DNA of 19,177 nt from Candidatus Zixiibacteriota bacterium (GTDB lineage Bacteria; Zixibacteria; MSB-5A5; JAABVY01; JAHJOQ01). The stretch is from contig JAJRZO010000351.1 in assembly GCA_024275215.1 (NCBI GenBank), forward strand, positions 1 through 19,177, in the 5' to 3' direction. Positions 15,072-19,177 of the stretch are shown here, one piece after another. The translations under genes were made by a program, and so were the position numbers. Below the pieces are notes generated by a model that saw nothing but the letters and a program-made list of their open reading frames with translations, was not told the DNA's origin and did not search any database. The stretch's first letter is position 1; every line of letters starts with the position of its first letter.

Positions 15072-15416
15072 ATGAAAGTAACTTGCAACAACTGCAATGA
15101 CGTAACAGTTCTGCATGTCAAAGGCAGAATCCGTGATCTTGAAGAGGCTGAGTTTCTTGATGACAAGCTCTATGCGACTCTGGGTCGTGGATGCAACAAA
15201 GCTGTCGTTGACCTGGGGAACTGTGACTGGATCAACTCAGTGGGAATCCGCACGCTGATTCATCATTACAACAGCTTCAAGCGGAATTACGGTGAGTTGA
15301 AACTGTCCAATCTCACTGAGAAGATCGAACAGATCGTCGCGATAACTCGCCTCGCGCAGGTGTTCGATATCTACGACAGCAAAGATGAGGCTGTAACAAG
15401 CTTCAGCTATTCGTAG
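15072..15416 (+). CDS. STAS-domain protein (anti-sigma factor antagonist type)
   Basis: The 114 residues make one STAS domain like SpoIIAA/RsbV: VTVLHVKGRI (11-20), KAVVDLGNCDWINSVGIRTL (43-62), ELKLSNLTEKIEQIV (75-89) and a final helix. Such proteins switch partners when a serine in the D/N-S-x-G motif is phosphorylated; here that is Ser56 in INSVGIR. GGGAGG (15061-15066) lies 5 nt before the ATG. No anti-sigma kinase, sigma factor or PP2C phosphatase is nearby, so this is an orphan member whose partners must be elsewhere. In the leader, TCCTCC (15004-15009) is complementary to GGAGGA (15062-15067) at the ribosome-binding site, and CTCTGA/TCAGAG (15030-15051) forms a hairpin between them. 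Confidence 0.88.
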   Translation: MKVTCNNCNDVTVLHVKGRIRDLEEAEFLDDKLYATLGRGCNKAVVDLGNCDWINSVGIRTLIHHYNSFKRNYGELKLSNLTEKIEQIVAITRLAQVFDIYDSKDEAVTSFSYS

Positions 15417-15493
15417 CATGTGAGGTTGCACTGGTGAGAGAAACCCATCCCTCGGGTGGGATACCGATCTGGAGTTGTATGGGATATGATCAG

Positions 15494-15525
15494 ATGCCGT
15501 CAGGAAAGGATTCCTGACGGCGCAT
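15494..15525. repeat. Second copy of the GCCGTCAGGAA hairpin, inverted
   Basis: GCCGTCAGGAA (15496-15506) pairs with TTCCTGACGGC (15511-15521), an 11-bp perfect stem with a 4-nt loop. The 26 nt at 15500-15525 are the exact reverse complement of 14768-14793, so the two copies flank the STAS gene in opposite orientation. There is no T-tract, so termination is uncertain. It ends 10 bp before MITE-like copy B. Confidence 0.6.
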
Positions 15526-15535
15526 GAAATGTCCC

Positions 15536-15710
15536 GAAGTTGTCCCAAAAGTCCTGTTTAATTCGAGCGGGAAGCAGGCTTTGTCGCCCCCGCGAAGGCG
15601 GGGGTCCATTTAGCATCAACGCGTTCAATGGATTCCCGCCTGCGCGGGAATGACGCTACTTATTTCCGTAAACAGAATTACCTGTATTTCACATCTTTTG
15701 GGACAGCCTC
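15536..15710 (-). mobile_element. MITE-like element copy B (175 bp), inverted relative to copy A
   Basis: The right end CTTTTGGGACAGCCTC (15695-15710) is the perfect terminal repeat. The left end GAAGTTGTCCCAAAAG (15536-15551) has two mismatches. Flanking TCCC and TCCA may be a decayed 4-bp duplication. It carries the same pair of internal hairpins as copy A and no coding sequence. It fills the gap between the STAS gene and the rex promoter. Confidence 0.8.
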
Positions 15711-15819
15711 TCCACATCTGCCGGGATACAACTTAATTTATTGTGTACCATCCCGCAGCTCACGTCTCCTTGAGACTTAAGAGAAGGCTGTTTTGGGGGA
15801 AAACCAACTCTTTTTTCCC

Positions 15820-15848
15820 TTGACAGTTTGCGTAACTGGCATAATCTT
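15820..15848 (+). promoter_or_regulatory. Promoter of rex
   Basis: A perfect TTGACA lies at 15820-15825, with an A/T-rich -10 region (ATAATCTT, 15841-15848) 15-17 bp downstream. The exact -10 hexamer is ambiguous. The predicted start falls in or next to the Rex operator at 15854-15871, so a bound repressor would block it. Confidence 0.5.
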
Positions 15849-15853
15849 AAGAA

Positions 15854-15871
15854 TTGTGAATCGTTTCACAA
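15854..15871. promoter_or_regulatory. Rex operator (ROP box)
   Basis: TTGTGAATCGTTTCACAA has perfect 7-bp inverted arms, TTGTGAA and TTCACAA, with a 4-bp spacer. This is the Rex consensus known from Gram-positive bacteria and predicted across many phyla. It lies 36 bp before the rex ATG and just after the -10 region, which indicates NADH-responsive autorepression. No second full site was found in the window. Confidence 0.9.
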
Positions 15872-15907
15872 CATTCTTGCGTCGAATATGATGTATTGGG
15901 AGTTAAA

Positions 15908-16552
15908 ATGGCTATCTCAGACCGACGAATATCTGAATCGACAATACACAGGCTTTCCATATACTATCGCGCTCTTCAGCAACTCGAAAAAGAGAACTAC
16001 GAGACTATTTCATCCAAAGAGCTTGCCAGGAGAGAAAAGCTGACTCCTGCACAAGTCAGGAAAGATCTATCGTTCTTTGGATCGTTCGGTACCCGCGGTC
16101 TGGGTTATCCGGTTGTCGAACTCAAAGGTAAAATCGCCGGTATCCTCGGGATTGACAGAGTCTGGGATGTCGCGCTGGTCGGAGTCGGTAATATAGGATC
16201 AGCCCTGGTTTCCTACAAAGAGTTCCAGAAACAGGGTTTCCTTATCAAAATGGTTTTTGACAATGACCAGAGGAAAATCGGCTCCAACCATAAGGGGATC
16301 ATTGTATCGGATATCAGGAACATCGTATCGGAACTTCGGAATAGCAGCATAGAAATAGTTATTATCGCAGTGCCGTCGTCAATGGCGCAGTTGGTTGCTG
16401 ATGATGTCGTGCAGGCAGGAATCAAAGCTATCCTCAACTTAGCGCCGATCAATCTCAAAGTTCCTGATGATGTCGTCGTGCGTAATGAGAATATGGCGAT
16501 GGAACTCGAATACCTCTCGTTCTCACTCAGCAACCATCAGAGACCGAAGTAA
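15908..16552 (+). CDS. rex: Redox-sensing transcriptional repressor Rex
   Basis: Rex senses the NADH/NAD+ ratio: it represses fermentation and respiration genes when NADH is low and leaves DNA when NADH rises. The 214-residue protein has the N-terminal winged helix (about 1-75), with LTPAQVRKDLSFFGSF (45-60) and GTRGLGY (61-67). A Rossmann domain follows with VGVGNIGSAL (91-100) for the dinucleotide and VFDNDQRKIG (116-125). The C-terminal LNLAPINLKVPDDVVVRNEN and the final domain-swapped helix (ELEYLSFSL) are normal. The ATG at 15908 is chosen because GGGAG (15898-15902) lies 5 nt upstream; a TTG four codons earlier is less likely. The operator at its own promoter implies autoregulation. No terminator is visible before the convergent HD gene 103 bp away. 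Confidence 0.96.
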   Translation: MAISDRRISESTIHRLSIYYRALQQLEKENYETISSKELARREKLTPAQVRKDLSFFGSFGTRGLGYPVVELKGKIAGILGIDRVWDVALVGVGNIGSALVSYKEFQKQGFLIKMVFDNDQRKIGSNHKGIIVSDIRNIVSELRNSSIEIVIIAVPSSMAQLVADDVVQAGIKAILNLAPINLKVPDDVVVRNENMAMELEYLSFSLSNHQRPK

Positions 16553-16655
16553 CCGGGCAAGTCGTCGCAGCCGTAGTACACAAAGTATTTATCACTTCGA
16601 AGTCTGCTTTCAGGAGAAGGATCACAGGTTTCTTCACCAAGGTTAATCTCTTTGC

Positions 16656-17207
16656 TTATTGCTTCCAGTGCTCCAGATTCTTGAATGGCAGGAAGCTCAT
16701 GAAATCGGCGTGGTGGACGATATAAGCCTCGGTCGTCCGTATAACATGATCTCCCTCACCTGCATGTGCCGCGATAATATGACAAACTTTCTCCGGCACA
16801 TCACACTGCATCGCGAGACCAACACCCGAAAACGGATGCCTGACATATTTTCCGTATGTACTCGTAACAGATTTGCCATTGACTTTGTCATATTCAAGCA
16901 GCTTGCCGACATCGGCGAGGATCGCGCCTGATATGACAACATCAAGATCAATCGGAAGGTTGTCCCCGAAGAACTTGATCATCTTCTTCGCTGATTCGTA
17001 CGCTATATGCACAACAGCGCGTTTGTGCTCCATGAATGTCACAGGACAGTCTTTGACCAGCAGCGTAAACGGTATCTCGTTTAAGTCCTGCGGATCGAGA
17101 CTGCTCTGCTCGAGCGCCAGCGCCCATGTCTGCGCAGTTTTGTCTCGAAGATCGCTATCCTGTATCCAGTCGAGTTCCGGCCATAGTTTCTTCGCCTCAT
17201 CGAGCAT
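16656..17207 (-). CDS. HD-superfamily protein with an altered HD doublet
   Basis: In this 183-residue soluble protein, residues 61-168 follow the HD phosphohydrolase layout: EHKRAVVHIAYESA (60-73, His67), GAILADVGKLLEY (94-106), YVRHPFSGVGLAM (121-133, His124), HIIAAHAGEGDH (143-154, His148), and YIVHHADFM (162-170, Asp168). The doublet that gives the family its name should read His-Asp at 98-99 but reads Ala-Asp. Asp99 and the remaining ligands are kept. Loss of one metal ligand may change or abolish hydrolase activity, unless Ala is the norm in this subfamily. GGAGG (complement of 17214-17218) lies about 7 nt before the ATG, and a good promoter lies further upstream. HD proteins act on nucleotides, RNA ends or other phosphate esters; no substrate can be assigned. 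Confidence 0.8.
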   Translation of the reverse strand: MLDEAKKLWPELDWIQDSDLRDKTAQTWALALEQSSLDPQDLNEIPFTLLVKDCPVTFMEHKRAVVHIAYESAKKMIKFFGDNLPIDLDVVISGAILADVGKLLEYDKVNGKSVTSTYGKYVRHPFSGVGLAMQCDVPEKVCHIIAAHAGEGDHVIRTTEAYIVHHADFMSFLPFKNLEHWKQ

Positions 17208-17244
17208 TGATGAACCTCCGTTCTAACTCGTTTATTTAGCTGGC

Positions 17245-17274
17245 AATATAGCCGAACACGGATAGATGTGTCAA
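17245..17274 (-). promoter_or_regulatory. Sigma70-type promoter for the HD gene
   Basis: On the minus strand a perfect TTGACA (complement of 17269-17274) and TATATT (complement of 17245-17250) are 18 bp apart. Transcription would start about 30 nt before the HD start codon. Confidence 0.6.
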
Positions 17275-17281
17275 TCGTCTT

Positions 17282-17310
17282 GCGAAAATGAATATGCTTT
17301 TCGCTTTTTT
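17282..17310 (+). terminator. Intrinsic terminator on the plus strand, just upstream of the HD promoter
   Basis: GCGAAAA (17282-17288) pairs with TTTTCGC (17298-17304) around a 9-nt loop and is followed by six T residues (17305-17310). No plus-strand gene ends nearby. The closest upstream plus-strand gene is rex, which lacks its own terminator, so this may stop rex read-through after it crosses the HD gene. Confidence 0.6.
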
Positions 17311-17378
17311 CACAACCGCCGGAAAGATAAATTGTATATATTATAAAGGTACTGATCGCGTTAGCATGGTGGTATCTC

Positions 17379-17402
17379 CGGTTTCCATAATTATGGTAAC
17401 CG
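17379..17402. promoter_or_regulatory. 24-bp near-perfect palindrome upstream of the S74 gene
   Basis: CGGTTTCCATAA (17379-17390) and TTATGGTAACCG (17391-17402) are complementary at 11 of 12 positions, with only a T-T mismatch. It lies 170 bp before the S74 gene in a 364-bp divergent region (17208-17571). It could be an operator for a dimeric regulator. The rest of that region, apart from the HD promoter and the terminator at 17282, shows nothing I can name. Confidence 0.45.
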
Positions 17403-17571
17403 ATGCTCTGCAATGTCCGATAGAAACTATAGGCGATCCATGCGGATCGACTGTATGGCGAAACCGGACAGCTTTTACGGATGAGCTGCATTGTTATCTG
17501 ATTATAGATTGTTCACAAATGAACCAATGTCGCTGTATGTTTGGGCGGCAATCTGATATGGAGTCAATAAA

Positions 17572-18849
17572 ATGATCTCAACATGCCTGAAACTCGTTGC
17601 TATCGGCATCGTCCTGCTTTCACTCTCCACTGCATTCGGCGATGCCCCTCTCCTGATCAATTATCAGGGGCGACTGACCGACGATGGGGGGCACCCACTC
17701 GACACAGTTGTCCGGGTGACATTCCGGATTTATGATTCACCGAATGGCGATGGCGTAGTCTGGTCGGAAACGCATCCATCGCTGACTGTAACGGATGGTT
17801 TTTTTGATGTATTCCTCGGATCGATAACAGAAATACCGGAGTCAGTATTTGTGAGCCGCTTCAGATGGCTTGGAATCGAACTGCAGGATCGACCCGAACT
17901 GTTTCCGAGGAGCCGGATTGTCTCGGTACCATACGCGTATGAAACTATCAGAGCCGACACCGCCCAGTATTCGTTTGAAACAATGGGCGGAGTCAAACAC
18001 TGGACTGCTATCGATTCGATACTGTATACTGACAATCTATGGGGACTTGCCAGAGGAAATTCTGCGAGCGTTCTTTTTGGCGATGGTGCATACACGATGA
18101 TCAATTTCGGTTTGGCATGCACAACGGGAGTAGGCGGCCTGAACAACATCTATCCGGCTGTAATGAGCGGATACAAGAATGTCGCCGGAGGAAACTACAG
18201 CTTCGTCGGAGGTGGTGTAAACGATAAAGCTTATGGTCAATACAGTGCGGTCACCGGTGGAAAGGATAATATTGCAGAGGGTGATTACTCTTACGCCGGA
18301 GGTCATCACGCCCATGCCGCACACAACGGATCATTCGTTTGGGCCGATGCGTTCGATACGACATTCACATCGATGCGAAACAACCAGTTCAGAGTAAGAG
18401 CACACGGCGGCGCGCGTTTCGATATCAACGACGACAATTGGATCGAGATATTCGATGACGGCGTGGGGATCATCACGAGCAATACCGGCGCGCGACTTAC
18501 AATCGCAGGCATCTGGGCAAACGCATCGGATAGAAATCTTAAAGAGAATTTCACACCCGTTGACGGGGAGAAGATACTCGAAAAACTCCGGAAACTCGAT
18601 GTCACACAATGGAATTTCAAATCTGAAGATGACAGCATTATTCATATAGGTCCAATAGCCCAGGACTTCTATGAGCTTTTCGGTCTCGGAAATGGCAATA
18701 CAACTATTTCTACTGTCGATCCGAATGGCATTGCGCTTGTCGCGATTCAGGAACTATCCCGCAAAACAGACAGGATAGACTCGCTCGAAGCTCAGGTCAG
18801 AGAACTTCAGCGCCGATTGGATCAGCTTATAGCAAATCAGGAAAGATAG
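17572..18849 (+). CDS. Surface protein with trimeric head-like repeats and S74 intramolecular chaperone domain
   Basis: The protein has 425 residues. A signal peptide (residues 1-23, ending STAFG) leads to a beta-rich N-terminal domain (about 25-125, LINYQGRLTDDGG and VSVPYAYETI). Next come short glycine-rich repeats resembling trimeric adhesin heads (about 195-245, SGYKNVAGGNYSFVGGG, then YGQYSAVTGGKDNIAEGDYS). An S74 endosialidase-type chaperone domain follows from about 317, ending in a coiled coil (400-423, IDSLEAQVRELQRRLDQL). SDRNLK places Ser319 and Lys324 five residues apart, as in the Ser-Lys pair that drives self-cleavage of phage tailspikes. Since the protein has a signal peptide and no phage genes surround it, it is probably a cellular trimeric surface protein. 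GGAG (17560-17563) lies 8 nt before the ATG. MITE-like copy C follows 30 bp after the stop. Confidence 0.85.
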   Translation: MISTCLKLVAIGIVLLSLSTAFGDAPLLINYQGRLTDDGGHPLDTVVRVTFRIYDSPNGDGVVWSETHPSLTVTDGFFDVFLGSITEIPESVFVSRFRWLGIELQDRPELFPRSRIVSVPYAYETIRADTAQYSFETMGGVKHWTAIDSILYTDNLWGLARGNSASVLFGDGAYTMINFGLACTTGVGGLNNIYPAVMSGYKNVAGGNYSFVGGGVNDKAYGQYSAVTGGKDNIAEGDYSYAGGHHAHAAHNGSFVWADAFDTTFTSMRNNQFRVRAHGGARFDINDDNWIEIFDDGVGIITSNTGARLTIAGIWANASDRNLKENFTPVDGEKILEKLRKLDVTQWNFKSEDDSIIHIGPIAQDFYELFGLGNGNTTISTVDPNGIALVAIQELSRKTDRIDSLEAQVRELQRRLDQLIANQER

Positions 18850-18879
18850 CAGCGGTATAATGTGCTCGGCAGATGTTGA

Positions 18880-19055
18880 GAGGCTGTCCCAAAAGTACAA
18901 TTTAACTCAAGCAGGAAGTTAATTGTGTCACTCCCGCGAAGGCGGGAGTCTATTCTAACCATAACTTATTCAATGGATTCCCGCTTTCGCGGGAATGACA
19001 CCACTTCCTTCTGCAAACACTATTACTTACATTTTACATCTTGTGGGACAGCCTC
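18880..19055 (-). mobile_element. MITE-like element copy C (176 bp)
   Basis: The ends GAGGCTGTCCCAAAAG (18880-18895) and CTTGTGGGACAGCCTC (19040-19055) are inverted repeats with one mismatch. Two internal hairpins are present, CTCCCGC with GCGGGAG (18931-18948) and ATTCCCGC with GCGGGAAT (18978-18997). The core is more diverged from copies A and B than they are from each other, indicating a separate subfamily. No target duplication is evident (TTGA left, AGAA right). Confidence 0.75.
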
Positions 19056-19074
19056 AGAACATATGCCGCCCATC

Positions 19075-19177
19075 CTACCACCAGACCTGTCTGCCATCTT
19101 CAATCGTGAAAATGCGTTCTTCTCTATCTGAATCAATTGCAACAAGCCAGTAAAGACATCCAGCCGGAACATCAGAA
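19075..19177 (-). CDS. C-terminal end of an unidentified protein, cut by the window edge
   Basis: On the minus strand an open frame enters from the right edge and ends at TAG (complement of 19075-19077). The 33 visible residues include CLYWLVAIDSDREERI and end in GRQVWW. Aromatic and charged residue use looks protein-like, and codon use resembles neighbouring genes. The start and most of the protein lie outside the window. No domain can be named. It is convergent with the S74 gene, with MITE-like copy C between them. Confidence 0.55.
   Translation of the reverse strand, partial: SDVPAGCLYWLVAIDSDREERIFTIEDGRQVWW

Noticed and set aside
12990..15660. Repeated CCCGC..GCGGG units considered as a CRISPR array
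   Set aside because: They are paired hairpins inside dispersed 175-bp elements, not regularly spaced direct repeats, and no cas gene is present.
17288..17575. A 95-codon plus-strand frame in front of the S74 gene
   Set aside because: It begins within a terminator hairpin, includes the 24-bp palindrome and ends just into the S74 gene; composition is not protein-like and no start signal is present.
18925..19131. A 68-codon frame with PRRRES and SRFRGND peptides
   Set aside because: These peptides are translations of the MITE-like hairpins in copy C, a well-known source of spurious genes.

Overview
The window reads as a chromosomal segment of a Gram-negative bacterium of the FCB superphylum. 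A PorV/PorQ-type outer-membrane barrel, a FlgD-like C-terminal fragment, a secreted Reg_prop beta-propeller and a signal-peptide-bearing S74 (tail-fibre type) surface protein all point there. A candidate phylum such as Zixibacteria is my best guess, but this is inference from gene content; no rRNA or other taxonomic marker is present. GC content looks close to 50 percent. The region is mostly short operons and single genes, with no prophage, CRISPR array, tRNA or transposase gene.

Layout. 1-1411: end of a secreted protein with a FlgD-like end domain, a PorV-like barrel, then a strong intrinsic terminator. 1413-1587: a decayed copy of a small repeat. 1724-3784: archaeal-type GatD and a DUF6125-like cysteine-rich protein. 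3869-4845: a rhodanese and MauE/DoxX pair with overlapping stop and start codons. 4891-6933 (minus): a polytopic membrane protein with a C-terminal TPR array. 7320-10811: endonuclease V, an M20 amidohydrolase and a secreted Reg_prop propeller, closed by a terminator. 10902-12912: a promoter followed by ybbR and tsaD, which overlap by 4 nt. 13265-15416: a small Arg-rich Myb/GcrA-like DNA-binding protein (minus), a macro-domain protein and a lone STAS protein. 15820-16552: rex, with a textbook Rex operator at its own promoter. 16656-17207 (minus): an HD-family protein with an altered HD doublet. 17572-18849: a surface S74 protein. 19075-19177 (minus): the last codons of another gene.

The main structural feature is a family of miniature, non-coding, transposon-like elements of 175-176 bp. 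They have 16-bp terminal inverted repeats (GAGGCTGTCCCAAAAG) and two internal hairpins. There are three clear copies (12933-13107, 15536-15710, 18880-19055) and one decayed copy aligned without gaps (1413-1587). All lie just downstream of genes. Two near-identical copies in opposite orientation bracket the Myb-like/macro/STAS block, and inside that bracket an exact 26-nt inverted repeat forming hairpins flanks the STAS gene.

The genes do not form one obvious novel pathway. The points most worth following are the MITE-like family and its bracketed cassette, bacterial GatD, the basic-tailed Myb-like protein, the altered HD protein, the rhodanese-MauE pair, and several palindromes and leaders with no assigned function.
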